In this document: one piece after another, positions 12,155-24,565 of the stretch
Layout of the letters: the number at the start of each line of letters is the position of its first letter
How positions within the stretch are numbered: the stretch's first letter is position 1
The notes under the pieces: generated by a model
The model's input: the letters and a program-made list of their open reading frames with translations, nothing else
Databases searched by the model: none
Told to the model about the DNA's origin: nothing
Assembly (NCBI GenBank): GCA_016647705.1
Contig: CM028338.1
Coordinates: 9,857,240-9,921,239 of the forward strand
Direction: 5' to 3'
Source of the DNA: Eucommia ulmoides
Lineage: Eukaryota > Streptophyta > Magnoliopsida > Garryales > Eucommiaceae
DNA: 64,000 nt
Translations under genes and position numbers: made by a program

Positions 12155-13400
12155 ATATTTTTTTTTACAACATAACACACCCCCAAACTTATTCAAATTT
12201 GTATAATTTTAGAGGCGTGAAAATAGAATTAAAAGAATGATAAGTGGATACACTAGTATCGAACCAATAAAAATTCGTCCGAAACCCGATCGCTCACTTG
12301 AAGTAACATAAAATAATGCTAACTTGATTTCACTCAATTTGTGCGTTTAACTTAGCGACAATGGTTTGGAAATTTTTTAATTGGCTAGGGTATTGATATA
12401 TGTTCATAATTGAAAAGGTTATCAGCTTCGACAAGGTAACGAGGGATAAAATTTTCAAGGTTAGCTTCAAAGGTTCAAGCGATAAAAATGAAGGCCTAAA
12501 TCGTGCCTCTTGAACTACCTCACCTAGGATTTCGCCTCAAGTTTTCCCCCGTCAAGTTCTAGATTCCTCAAATTTGTCATGAACTTATTACTGAATAATT
12601 GGTGTCAAATCGTTCGAATAATTATACAGTAAGTCTAAGCTATCGTGCGATTTTAGGATCAAAATAATTTTTACCTAATCGACATGCCAAGCGCACAAAA
12701 CACACATGAATGACATCACCCCCAACCTCAATATACAACTAGGGGATAATTTTCATTATCGGGAAATGGCCCAAACGAACTCAACAACTCAAACACGCAA
12801 ATACTACTTCATACATAAACATCTCTACACTAAATTTAAACACTAACATACATACACTAAATTAAGCATTACACATGCACAAACACAAAAATTAAAATAA
12901 AACTTAACTATATGTTAAAGTCCACAATATACATCAAAGTTTCAACAAAGTATAACTAAGCATACATAAAACATCCAATATAATACATCAAAATTTTGTT
13001 CATCATTTTCTAACAAAAACAAAATTGGATGAACATCCTCCCAAACTTAAAATAGGCAGTGTCCACACTGACTGAGCAGCGAACCCAATAGTATCACGAG
13101 AAAAATTGGGGTTTGAACACATACCTAGGAGATGAGACGTAGAAGTCTCACCTCCTATCGTCCACCTGGAGAAATGTCATCTCCACTACCATCTTATCTG
13201 AAAGGATTGTGTGGCGGTTATAAGAGGTATGGCGACAATTTCAGCATTGGCGGATAAGCGCTCATGTCGATTCTGAGCTACGTGCCAAAGAGCCGTTGGA
13301 CTTGATCTTGCTGGCATGTATATTGATCTAGGAACATCCGAAGCTCGGCATTTTGGAGATCCTAATTATACTGCCCTTGGCGAAGAACAACGTTGTCCAA
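12155..13400 (-). mobile_element. E1 downstream non-coding segment (resumed)
   Basis: Continues E1 after the SIRE block. It parallels E2 8730-9600, including the 'cacacccccaaactta' landmark and a block near 13110-13160 where E1 reads 'acatacctaggagatgag' and E2 reads 'acgtacctgggaggcgag'. No coding potential recognised; Athila elements commonly have a long non-coding stretch between the last ORF and the 3' LTR. Confidence 0.65.
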
Positions 13401-13429
13401 CTGGATCGTCTAGAGCACCTAGTGCAAGT

Positions 13430-14230
13430 TGTCCAATGTGATCGAGGGGCAGCCGGGTGCTTCTGGAATTGGGGCCTCAAATGACCCTGCATCTTCCTCT
13501 TCTTCGGGCCCTTCCTCTTCTTCTGCTTCTAGCTCTCCCGGCCCTTGCACTCTGCCTTTCCATATTCAAGTAATCATGGCTAGATTGAGCGGAGCAATAG
13601 GAGGACAAGGGCTATCCCCGGCCATTGATACACCTGCCTGTCTGAATAGGTCAGTCAATAGCGATGAAAATGGAAGGCTGACCTTTATTGTTTGGACAAC
13701 ATGAAGAATGGAAGAGTAGATCAAGAACCCGACATTTAGCGGCTTGCTCATCTGAATGGAATATAGTGTCATAGCCCATTCTTTGGAGACATCCAATAAG
13801 TGAGACGTTGGGAGAAGGCTTCCACAAACAAAATGATGCCAGATTTTAAGGATCGGATTCAAGAACTTGGCTCGGAAAGTGGTTAGACCCTGCCCTGTGT
13901 GAGTCCATTAAACATTGCCTGATGTTAGGGCACGGATCACGATTTCCATGTTTGGATCTCTACCCCCATACGGTTTGTCAGTTGGCCCCGGCGCAGCCAA
14001 TTCCTAAATTTCATTAATTCACTTGGGATTGAATAGGATGGGGTGAGTTCGGACCCCATGTCTGGTTGTCATTGGCTTCGGTGATGTTAGCATAGAATTC
14101 CCGAACTAAAGCCACCTCGCCTAGGGGCAGTGATTGGCAAAATCCTTCACAACCGCGGCTTCGTATGACATCCTTAAATTCTGTCAAGAGACTTTCCAAT
14201 TTCCCAAAACCTTATTGTCGAATGCATGTC
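13430..14230 (-). mobile_element. E1 env-like / plant 'transposon protein' domain region, broken
   Basis: Minus-strand frames give VREFYANITEAND (around 14090-14130) and, further on, 'WHHFVCGSLLPTSHLLDVSK' and 'NVGFLIYSSILHVV' (around 13690-13840). These are signature blocks of the putative plant transposon domain found in the ORF downstream of pol in Athila-type elements, sometimes called env-like. Its function is not established. The serine-rich frame on the opposite strand at 13429-13704 is a shadow. Broken. Confidence 0.6.
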
Positions 14231-15362
14231 CGCTTATGTTCGAAACGATTAAAATGCTTCTCGACCTATTTTGAAATAAACCGGGCAAAATCATAGTCGG
14301 AGGCGGGACCCCCTGCTTGAGAACCCAAACCTTCTCCTCTCGGTCATTTCGATGCGGCCCATTTAGTCATGGTTCCTATCAATCACAATCACAAAACACG
14401 ACAGCCCAATCACATATGAACAATGCAAAACAATCCCCCGAATCAACACCGTCAAAAACACGACACAATCGCAATACGCACACACCAATTACAATGGTTT
14501 CAATAAAATTTCAATACTGTAGTATGTAATTTTGTATCACACAATGTAACAATCCATAGAAATCATGTTCATCACCAAAAATCAAACCGAAATCCCAAAG
14601 TGATAAAGAAAATCGAGAAAATGAGGTTCAAGGGTTTAGGGAACAATCCAAATTCAACCATTCTTGATATATATAGGAAAATAAACCAAAGATTTCAACA
14701 TATATATGAAATAAAGGAGCAAAAGTACTTGCTTGTCAAAACAATTTGGTCTAACCAATTAAAAATTGGAGAAATCGCCCCTTTTGTTCCTCAAACCTTA
14801 GAATTCGAAAATGGGGTTGAAAATTGATTTTTGGTGGACGATTTGTGGTGGAAATCTCAAATTTGGAATATGGAAGGATGAATTTGAGGGTTGGAAACGG
14901 TTTGAAAGGATGCAAATGGAGAGATTTGGGGTTTTAGGGGTGGTTGTGGCGGTTTAAATGAACAATTTCCTTTTTATTCGAATAGAGGCTTCATTGCTGC
15001 AGAGATGGAGTTCCTTTTTTAAAACCTCACATCCTGAAGTTTTACCATCGCGGCGGTGGAGCGTTTTGGTTTGAATATTGTCTTCCAGTAATTTCACTGC
15101 CGCGGCGGTGAACTGCCTGTTGGATTTTCATGTTTTCACAATAAGGCTCCACACCACATGCTTCCACTTAGCAAGTTTAATGATTTTAAGTACGAAACAT
15201 ACCCCCAAGTATCCACACTCAATTCACCTCCAAACACGCTCCGAGACCATTCTGGCCTCCAAAAAGTAAGTAATAGCAAACGTTGGGTAAGATCATACCC
15301 TTGGTTTCATATCAAAAAGTGCTTGATTTACTGTCCCTAACTGGACTTAGCGAATTCCAAGA
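14231..15362 (-). mobile_element. E1 segment between pol and env-like region, with GC-rich motif pair
   Basis: AT-rich, no convincing coding frame. Two GC-rich motifs resembling those of the LTRs lie at about 15047-15062 ('catcgcggcggtggagc') and 15095-15113 ('cactgccgcggcggtgaac'). Otherwise nothing recognised. Confidence 0.5.
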
Positions 15363-18300
15363 TCAGTCGTCAACGATGGAGATACTCTCCACAACTCGCT
15401 CTTCGTTTCCAAAGTAATGTTTGATCTGCTCCCCATTGACTCGGAAAATTCGTCCCTCATCGCCTTCCAATTCGATGGAGTCGAATGGAAATACATGTTT
15501 GATCCAGAATGATCCGGACCACCAGGACTTCAATTTTTCGAGAAAGAGCCTCAACCGTGAATTGAACAATAGAACTTGTTGACTCGAGCTAAACTCTCTC
15601 CTCACTATCTTCTTGTCATGCCAACTCTTCGTTTTTTCTTTGTAGAGCTTGACATTTTCGTACGCTTTGTTTCAGAATTCCTTCATTTCATTGAGTTGGA
15701 GGATACGTTATTCACCTTCAGGTTTTAGATCGAAGTTCAATTTCTCTATAGCCCAAAAGTCATGGTGCTCCAACTCGACTGGCAAGTGACACGCTTTTCC
15801 AAATACCAACCGATACGGAGACATACCAATCGGTGTCTTAAAATCCGTGCAATATGCCCACAGTGCATCATCCAACTTCATTGCCCAATCCTTGCGATTA
15901 GAATGAATTGTTTTCTCCAAAATTTGTTTGTTCTCCCTGTTTGACATTTCGGCTTGGCCGTTTGTCTATGGATGGTACAGCAGAGCCACCTTATGCCTCA
16001 CCTTATACTTTGTCGGCAAAGTATTGAACATTCCGTTACAAAAGTGGGTTCCTTCATCACTAATTATGACCCGAGGTGTCCCAAACCACGTCATGATGTT
16101 TCTTTGAAGGAACTTAAGAACCACTTTGGAATCATTGGAAGATGTCGCCATAGCCTAGACCCACTTAGACACGTAGTCCACCACCAGAAAAATATACTCC
16201 TGACCGAATGATGACAGAAACGGTCCCATGAAGTCTATACCCCAAACATCAAACAACTCTAATTCAAGAATAGACGCCAACGGCAATTCATGCCTTCTTG
16301 AAATGTTACCCACCCGTTGGCATCGATCGCAAGTTTTCACAAAAGTATAAGTATCTCTAAACAATGATGGCTAGTAAAAACCTAATTGAAGAACTTTTGC
16401 AACCGTCCAAGTTGCTCCAAAGTGACCACCACAAGGTGATGAATGTCAATGATAAAGAATACTCGCCATCTCTTCCTCCGGAACACATCGCCGGATCACC
16501 TGATCAGCACACTTCTTGAATAGCAATGGCTTGTCCCACATACAGTGTCTCAAATTGAACTGGAATTTCTTCCTTTGGGCACTTGTAAGATCCGGTGGTA
16601 ACACTTTGCAGGCTAGAAAATTGATGATATCTGCAAACCACGGAAGTGTAGTGTCAATTTTGAACAACTGCTCATCAGGGAACACCTCCGTAATACAAGA
16701 CTCATCACCGACGTCCTCTTGCACCAGCCGTGACAAATGATCAGCAACAACATTTTCGCTCTCTTTTTTGTCTCTTATTTCTGCATCAAACTCTTGAAAT
16801 GTGATATTCCACTTGATTGGACGTGGTTTGGCGTCTTTCTTGGCGAATACGTACCAGATGGCGGCATGATCCGTATAGACGATCACTTTGGATCCTATAA
16901 TGTAGGATCGAAACTTGTCGCATGCAAAAACGATCGCCAGCATCTCTTTCTCAGTTGTAGTGTAATTCTCCTATGCATCGTTCAAAGTCTTTCTTGCATA
17001 ATAAATAGATTAGAAGATCTTCTCATTGCGTTGGCCTAAATAGCTCCAACCGCATAGTCGCTAGCATCGCACATTATTTCAAATGGCTCGTTCCAATCTG
17101 GAGTAACTATTATAGGATCCGTGATCAATTTTTCCTTCATTGTATTAAAAGATTTCAAGCAAGCTTTGTCAAATTCAAATGGGCTTCCTTCTCGAGTAAG
17201 TGACATAACGGCTTCACCGTCTTTGAAAAACCTTTGATAAAGCACCGGTAGAAGCCGACATGTCCCAAGAAACTATGGACTCCCTTCACATTTATCGGAG
17301 ATGGAAGTTTTCAATTGTTTCGATCTTGGCTCGGTCTACCTCGAGCCTCTTTGAAGAGACTCGATGACCTAAGACTATTCATTCTTTAACCATAAAACAC
17401 ACTTATCCCAGTTGAGAACCAATTGTTTCTTTTCACAACGATCAAGAACAAGCGCTAAGTTATACAAGCAATTATCAAAGGACGAACCAAAAACTGAAAA
17501 GTCATCCATGAAAACCTCCATAATGTCTTCCACCATATCCGAGAATATCGCCATCATACACCGTTGGCATGTGGCCGGTTGATTGAATAGACCAAACGGC
17601 ATACGTCGATAGACAAACGTCCCATACGCACATGTAAAGGTAGTCTTCTCCTGGTCTTCTAATGCTATGGCTAATTGATTATACCCCAAGTAGCCATCAA
17701 GAAAGAAATAATGATCATAGCTGGCAAGACGATCAAACATTTGATCAATGAATGGAAGCAAAAAATGATATTTCCTTGTTGTTTTGTTCAATCTTCAACA
17801 GTCAACACACACTTTCCATCCAGTGATGGTTCATGTCGGAATAAGATTATTCTTCTCATTTTTCACAACAGTCATGCCACCTTTTTTTGGCACCACCTGC
17901 ACCGGACTAACCCACTCGCTATCGGATATAGCATAAATAATCCCAACATTCAAGAGCTTCAACACCTCTGCTCTAACGACTTCTTTCATTACCGGATTTA
18001 GCCTATGTTGATGCTCAATGGAAGGTTTGAACGAATCCTCCATTAAGATCTTGCGCATGCATATTGTTGGGCTAATTCCTTTAATGTCGAAAATAGACCA
18101 CGCAAAGGCGGATCTATGTCGTTTCAGAATTTTCAGCAACTTGTAATCTTTCTCTTTCGTCGAGGATGATGAGATTATCACCGAATTGGTTAAATTCTCC
18201 CCTAAAAAGGCATACTGAAAGTGATTCGGTAATTGCTTGAGTATTAATCCACCGTGAGGCGGATTAGATAGTTCGGGAGAACTAACTTCTTCTTTAATCA

Positions 18301-18760
18301 TAGCCACATGAATCAGATCCTCTACATCATAGTTTTGAAAATGTTGAACTTTATCTCATCTTCGTTTACTCGCAACGTCAAATTACCATTATGGACATTA
18401 ATTAAAGCCTTTCTCGTTGCAAGAAATGACCTTCCAAGGATGATTGGAATCTGCCTATCCTCCTCCATTTCTAACATAACAAAGTCCACCTGGAAGATGA
18501 ACTTGTCCACCTTTACCAAGACATCCTCAATAATTCCTTTCGGATAAGTCAACGATTGGTTTGTCATTTGAAGGAAAATTGTGGTTGGCTTTGTATTACC
18601 GAGTCCCAACTTTCGGTAGATGGAAGATGGCATCAGGTTGATACTAGCACCAAGATCACATAGTGCTTTGTCAAAATAAGATTTCCTGATAGTACACTGA
18701 ATTGTGAAATTACTGGGATCCTTCAGCTTTTCAGGCAATTTCCTTTGCATATAGAACTAC
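15363..18760 (-). mobile_element. E1 pol region: protease, reverse transcriptase, RNase H, integrase (broken)
   Basis: On the minus strand, in order: retropepsin-like block LCDLGASINLMPSSIYRKLG (18322-18750); reverse transcriptase with VQVVPKKGG, 'CAYGTFVYRRMPFGLFNQPA' and the active-site block FMDDFSVFGSSFDNCL (17375-18307); RNase H with FEIMCDASDYAVGA and '[12 protein letters not shown]' (16446-17245); integrase with a zinc-finger part CDRCQRVGNI, then FDVWGIDFMGPF and the [16 protein letters not shown] block (15708-16364); and a C-terminal tail with GRIFRVNGEQIKHY (15363-15605). The FMDDFSVFG type and absence of a chromodomain point to Athila. Broken in several places. Confidence 0.85.
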
Positions 18761-20572
18761 ATTCCTCTATCATTTTTACCGTCTCGTATTCCTCCAACTT
18801 ATTTTTCTTCGTCAGTATGTCTTTCAAAAACTTGTCATAGTTGGGCATTTGTTCTAACGCATCTGCAAAAGGTATGTTGATTTGTATTTTCTTCAAGATG
18901 TCAAGAAACTTTGCAAATTAATGGTCCAACTTCTTCTTTTGGAATCATTGCGGATAAGGCAAAGGTGTGGTTAGGATTGGTAGATTGTTTGGGAATGTAA
19001 TTCTCCTCGGAATCACCCTTTGATATGCCATCTTCTCTTCAACTTTCACTTTTTTTTTTTTTTTTTTTTTTTCACATTTTTCTCCTCTATCTTGTCTTTA
19101 TTCTTCTCCTCATTTCTCTCATCAACTTCTTTATCAACTTCCTCCTCCATATGTCTCTTTGGTTCATTATGGTCAATATCATGACTTACCCCCGACTCTT
19201 CTTCCATCGGCTTACTTGATTCAACCTCTTTTCCGCTTCTCAATGTAATAGCCTTGCATTCCCTCGAGTTAGTTTCCATGTTGCTAGGAGACGTTTCTTT
19301 GGTCTGCTCTTGGATCGCACTTGCAAGTTGCCTGATCTGAGTTTCTAAGGATTTCACAGTAGCATTTGTGTTTGTATATGTGGTCTCAATCGAGTCAAGC
19401 CATGTCTCGTGCTTGTTAAGCCTGTTGTACGTCTCACGCAATATTGTTTACGTTTTCTTTGTGAAAGAACCTATTATTTCTTCCAAGTTCGGCTTTTGAT
19501 TTTGAATAGGAAGTTGTTGCATTTGGTGATTTTGTTGCATGGACTGATAACATTGAGCTTGTGATCCATAACTGGGAGATGGCCACAACGTGTTCTGATT
19601 GTCCGCATATGAAACATTTTCATGATTGCAGAGTCCCGGATGATAGTGAGTCAGAATATTGGCATTCTTCGAATTCACTATCCACTCTGGGTTGAGAACT
19701 GTTTGCAACGTTCTCTGCTTCATGACTGGATAAAGCATCCTTAGTAGAAAAGACAATCAATTGTTCTTAGAGTTTTGAGACTTGGGTTGATAAGGTAGCA
19801 ATATGATCAGCTTTATGAATTGAAGCTACCTTTCGTCCCGTGTTCCTCTCATTTGGCCATTGGTAATTATTAGCTGCCATTTCCTCCAGTAATGCATTTG
19901 CTTCGACAGGTATTTTTTGACAACAATGATCCTCCTGAGGCGGCATCAACTATGGTTCTTGTTTGTCCATCTAACCCATTGTAGAAGAGTTGAGTTTGAA
20001 ATCAATCTTGATACCCGTGTTGGGGGCACCGACGCAATAGATCCTTAAACCTTTCCCACGCTTCAAACAGTGGCTCGAAGTCCCTCTGGCGAAATTGCGC
20101 TATTTCACCTCTGAGTTGAGAAGTCTTCGAAGGCGGAAAAAATTTAGTAAGAAACCTTTGAACAAGGTCCTCTCAAGTGTTGATACTCCCCGGTTGGATC
20201 GATTGGAACCAACCCCGTGCTTGGTCATGAAGTGAGAATGGAAATAACCTCAATCGTATTACATTCTCAGCAACACCATTGATTTTAATTGTATCACATA
20301 TATCTAGAAATATAGCCAGATGGACATTGGGGTCCTCGTGCAGATTCCCGCCATATTAGTTTTCTTGCACCATATTGATTAGGGCGGGCGGGCTTTAATT
20401 CGAAATTGTTGGGTTGAATCGGCTGCCTCCGAATTCTTGAGTAGTTATCGAACATAACTGGCCGATAGTAGTCCCTAAGGACCCTTTGTGGAGCTTCAGG
20501 TTCCGAAGGCTATTGCGGTACCGGCTGTTGTTGAGGCATGTTTGGCATATAGTCTTCTCTACCATCGGCCAT
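18761..20572 (-). mobile_element. E1 gag region (broken)
   Basis: Minus-strand reading starts with MADGREDYMPNMPQQQ near 20572 and leads through capsid-like sequence between about 20450 and 20000, a glutamine-rich linker (19448-19756) and a charged tail with ITLRSGKEVESSKP (19046-19441), the last a common Athila gag landmark. A poly-lysine stretch corresponds to a long T run at 19050-19071. Broken. Confidence 0.7.
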
Positions 20573-20820
20573 AGTTTGAGCTTGGCTTCTTCTCTTTCTC
20601 CTTATCCTTCTCAAGAAACGCTCGATCTCAGGATCAAGAGTAAAGAATTCTAAGCTTCTACTACGTCACATGCACTACTTGATCACAACGAATGAAACAA
20701 ATAAAAAATAATGAATTGAAAGAAAATAAAACAAAAGAATTGTTTGGATTAATATTCAACTACTTGGTCACAATATCAACCAAATCAAAACACTGGTCCC
20801 TGGCAACGGCGCCAAAAACT
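20573..20820 (-). mobile_element. E1 leader and primer-binding site
   Basis: Bases 20797-20814 are, on the minus strand, TGGCGCCGTTGCCAGGGA, complementary to the acceptor end of tRNA-Asp apart from small changes. It lies six bases from the LTR end at 20821. The rest is untranslated leader. Confidence 0.8.
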
Positions 20821-22828
20821 TGGACGCCTTTATTTATTCATATCTTAATTTACTCACAAGTGTAGGAGGTCAAGTTTTAATATAGTGGACGTTTCGATCA
20901 GATATCTTCCTCTGAGAAACGTGTTTGATTAATTGAATACTGTAATTTGTACAATCTTATATTATCTCAACGATTCAAGACAATGTTTGAGCTTAAATAA
21001 TTAAAAACTAAGTTAAACTAAAAATTATTGGGTCAATTATAATTAAATGGATTACCTAGGGATTGATTTCATTCACTTAATACATGTTTGACTTCGGTTA
21101 GTTAACACTAACAGTGTTTATCCTATCTGACAATCTCGGTTAGGGTTGGTCATGGGTCGGGCTGGGCCAGGCTCGGGTCGAGCTCTAGGTAGGGTATTAC
21201 AAAAATATACCACAACCTAGCCTGTCCCGACCTTAAGATCGGGCCATATTTTTATTCCCAAGCCCGACCCTATCAAAATAATTAGGGCCCAAGCTCGACC
21301 CTATAATTTTCTTTTTAAATTTAAAAATTAAATATAAACAAAAATACCAGGCCATTCATTTCTACAAAAAAAAAATGATTCCCTATCGCCGAACAAGTGT
21401 AGATATCAGTGGAAGAGATTTAAATAACAAATGAGGACCTAAATGAAGGTGGTTAAATGACGCATGAGGACACATATTAGGAAAAACTACAAAATTTCCA
21501 TCAAACTTATCTTTTATAATCTCAAGATATATATATATATATATATATATAAAATAAAAAATAAAAAAAAATAATACTCGGGTCGGGCTCGGACTGGCTC
21601 TATAAATTTTGGCCTAGTCCATGCCCAACCCTAGATTCAGTCGGGCCTCAAAACGTAAGCCCAAACCTTGTCCATGGGCTCAAAATTTGAGCCCAAGCCC
21701 TAAAAATATAGGGCCAAGCTGAGCGGGCTTAGCGGGCCCCCAAGCCCATGACCATCCCTAATCTCGGTATCTTAAACTCGCTCACTACCTCTCCCGAGTG
21801 TAAAGTGAGAGAATATGTGACTTCACGTCAACGTCGAAATCCCTCTCAATGTCTATACGACCCTGAGTCACATGATTCTTGACCCAACCTCATGGATTGC
21901 ACACTTTCTAATACCCTTCTGGGTTATTAGATCGTCGTGATGTGTTTAACCCTAGTCCGAATCCACAGTTATCTTTCTCGAGTGTCAAACCCCGTATTCT
22001 CAAAATTAACCCTAATACCTTAACAAGTATGTTAAAATTGTAATAAAATAGTAAACACAATCGGATTTGGACAAACAACCGTTAAAGTAACATATATTCA
22101 ATCAAACATGTATTTACATGAATTACAACAATCCCTAGATAATATTTATCTAGCCTACCATGATCTTAGCCATAGAAATATTAAAACAAGAAGGATTCAT
22201 CATCATTTGATATGAAAAGTTAAGTTACAAATATAGAAACAAATGAAGAACTATCAAATCTTAGAGTGGAGTGGTCCACTGTCGCCAAAAATTGGTCCTG
22301 AAATACTTCCTCTTCTCCAAATGTTGAATCTCCTCTTTGAGCTCTTAATAAATGCTTAAGATCAAGTGTCTAATGTTAGGAATGTCTTTGACAAATGGGG
22401 GAACAAGGGGCTTAAATACAAGACTTCAAAATATCTAGAAAATAGACATTTTCTACACAGAATGACTGCCGCAGCGGTGAGTATGTTGGTTAATTTCACC
22501 GCTGCGGCAATGAATGACCACTGTAGATGGTGAACCAGACCCTAAGCTCTTTAGACTTTTACCGCCGCGGCAGTGAGACTTCTACAATTCTCCCTACATC
22601 TCCACCGCCTTGGCGGTGGCCTGACCGCCACGACGGTGGGTTTGCTATCCTGAAACCTTATTTCTTTTATTGTTTCTTCATCGTTTTCCCATCATTTCGC
22701 TTGTTTATCACTAGATTACGTCCCTAAACCTGATTTACATTAAAAAAAAAAACACAATAAAATATTACTAAAACACTCGAAAACTACCAAATTCTACTTA
22801 GAAGTAGATAGGTAGTTTCAACCTATCA
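20821..22828 (-). repeat. E1 5' LTR, with a hAT MITE inside
   Basis: Begins TGGACGCC beside the primer-binding site and ends ACCTATCA. It matches the left LTR at 305-1663 once the inserted 620-bp MITE (21141-21760) and its 8-bp duplication are set aside, leaving about 1380 bp. The GC-rich 'ccgccgcggc' cluster lies at 22465-22640. Confidence 0.85.
21141..21760. mobile_element. Non-autonomous hAT-type element (MITE) with perfect 8-bp duplication
   Basis: Left end TAGGGTTGGTCATGGG and right end, reversed, TAGGGATGGTCATGGG are terminal inverted repeats. Both are followed by GC-rich subterminal GGGC/CGGG repeats. The flanks are ATCTCGGT at 21133-21140 and ATCTCGGT at 21761-21768, an exact 8-bp target duplication as made by hAT transposases. 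The missing insertion in the left LTR at the same point confirms it. It carries no transposase; the centre is AT-rich with a TA run at 21532-21551. Confidence 0.93.
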
Positions 22829-24110
22829 CCGGTCAGGTTTCTACTTCACATCTTTCTATTCCTGAAACGTATTTGATTCTGAAACTCACCTTAATTCTCT
22901 TATCTGTTGGGCAAATTTGTGAATTGGGATTTGAAGTCATTTTCTAATAGTGGTTGTCGTATGTAGGATCCTCGGATAGGAAAAACTTGTGGGACTGGTC
23001 GTAAAATTGGACGTCTATTTAAACTCAACAATTTGCACTTTCCATCTCAAACCTCTACCACCACCACAACCCCATTCCCTTCATCAACCTGCGTAACCTC
23101 ACTACCACCAAAACCACAATTCTCCTCATCCTCATCATCACATCCTTATTTCCACCGCCACCATTTCCTCTATCACTATCCTATATTTGGCATTCTCGAT
23201 TAGGTTACACTTCATCCAGTCGACCTAAATCGTTTATCCGTAGCGGTCAGTTAGGTTAAAGTTTAGTATGAATCCTTCAAATGTATCCATTTCCAACTTT
23301 CAAAATAACCAGCCCTACCTTTCAATGAGAGTCAATCTATTTCTCTTGCACCCTTTCATCTAATTCATTTTGATGTTTGAGGGTCCTCTCTTCATACCAC
23401 AATGGGTGTTTCTCGTTACTTTGTTATCTTTGTGGATGACTACTCTCGATATACATAGTTGTTTCTTATGAAAAATTAATTCGAACTGTTCCAAATATAT
23501 TATGAGTTTTCTTTTATGGTTCAAACCCAATTTTCTAGAAATATCAAAGTTTTTCGCTCAGATAATGCAATGGAATACAAGGATCGTTCTTTTCTCAACC
23601 TGCTTCGCAAAAATATCACGTTCCCACTGCTCGTGTCCTCGAATGTCCCAACAAAATAGATGAGATGAACACAAACATAGACACATTATTAACATAGTTT
23701 GTGCTCTTCTCATTTCTTCCTCCTACCCTGAGCGCTTTTGGGGTGAGGCTGCCCTAACCGTAATATACACCATAAACTATGTCCCCTTCGCAAAAATTCC
23801 CCATCAGTCTCCATTGGAGCGTCTTTTTGGTAAACCTCCCAATTACTCTGAACTCAAAGTTTTTGGTTGCGCTTATTTTGTTCTTTTCAAACCACATGAA
23901 CACAACAATCCAGAACCAAGGGCCTACCTATATTGCTTTCTAGGATATGGCATTGAACATAAAAGGGTATTGGTGTTGGGATCCCATCTCTAAAACTCTT
24001 CGTGTCTCTCGTCACGTCATTTTTTTAAACCAACACATGTTTTCTTCCTTCCGGTCCTTTTATGCACTTCATCCACCTGATAAACACCCGACCTAACCAC
24101 TATACTATTG
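22829..24110 (+). mobile_element. Ty1/copia integrase fragment, plus strand, heavily decayed
   Basis: Plus-strand frames show a pre-integrase block (GTGRKIGRLFKLNNLHFPS, about 22998-23054), then QPALPFNES and HLIHFDV (about 23300-23375), YFVIFVDDYSRYTW-like integrase core (about 23415-23465), and 'KIPHQSPLERLFGKPPNYSE', LKVFGCAYFVLFKPHEHNN (about 23790-23915). No LTR, gag or reverse transcriptase is visible. The lineage is uncertain; the GTGRK pre-integrase form recalls Ale/Retrofit. Many breaks, old. Confidence 0.75.
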
Positions 24111-24565
24111 TAATATATAATAGGTTTTCTCATTTTAGGGTTCAATGTTCACCATCACAACTTCCCTGCCTTATCACTCATCAGACTCCTCATCTTCCTC
24201 TCTTTTAAAACTTAAAACCTTTAATTCCATAATTTCCATTAATTAATTCCAGCCTCCAAAATCCATCAACACTTCTATTTGCACATCACATTTGGTTGAA
24301 ATCTTTAATTCCATTCGTTGATGTATTTTCTTCACTTCGCGAATTGCAATCGTAACTCTTATTTGCAGCCGGCTTTCCAATTCCATATTCTTCTTCGATT
24401 AAATCCTTCCAATCCCACAATGGCTATAAATAATCATTGTTCATTCCAAGATCATCTTCTAGCCTTCTTGTCTGATTCAAATCCATACTCTAAAACGAAA
24501 CACTCAATCTGTGACGGTGAGACTCGTGAGAGACAGAATCAACTGTTGAAATCAGGCCCAAAATA

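Larger units (their letters stand above)
305..22828 (-). mobile_element. Athila-type Ty3/gypsy retrotransposon E1, broken, carrying nested insertions
   Basis: The two LTRs (305-1663 and 20821-22828) are recognisable direct repeats with TG...CA ends. A tRNA-Asp primer-binding site adjoins the right LTR and a purine tract adjoins the left LTR, so the element reads on the minus strand. In order it carries gag, protease, reverse transcriptase, RNase H, integrase without a visible chromodomain, and a downstream env-like region, which is the Athila plan. Removing the SIRE block (2322-12154) and the hAT MITE leaves about 12 kb, usual for Athila. It is a fossil with many breaks in its coding part. 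No matching 5-bp target duplication is visible at its outer edges, so at least one edge is rearranged. Confidence 0.85.

Noticed and set aside
13429-13704. Serine/proline-rich plus-strand frame of 91 codons
   Set aside because: It lies opposite the Athila env-like region, whose minus-strand frames carry recognisable motifs; a low-complexity shadow.
15954-18001. Plus-strand frames across the Athila pol
   Set aside because: All lie opposite clear minus-strand pol motifs and have no signature of their own.
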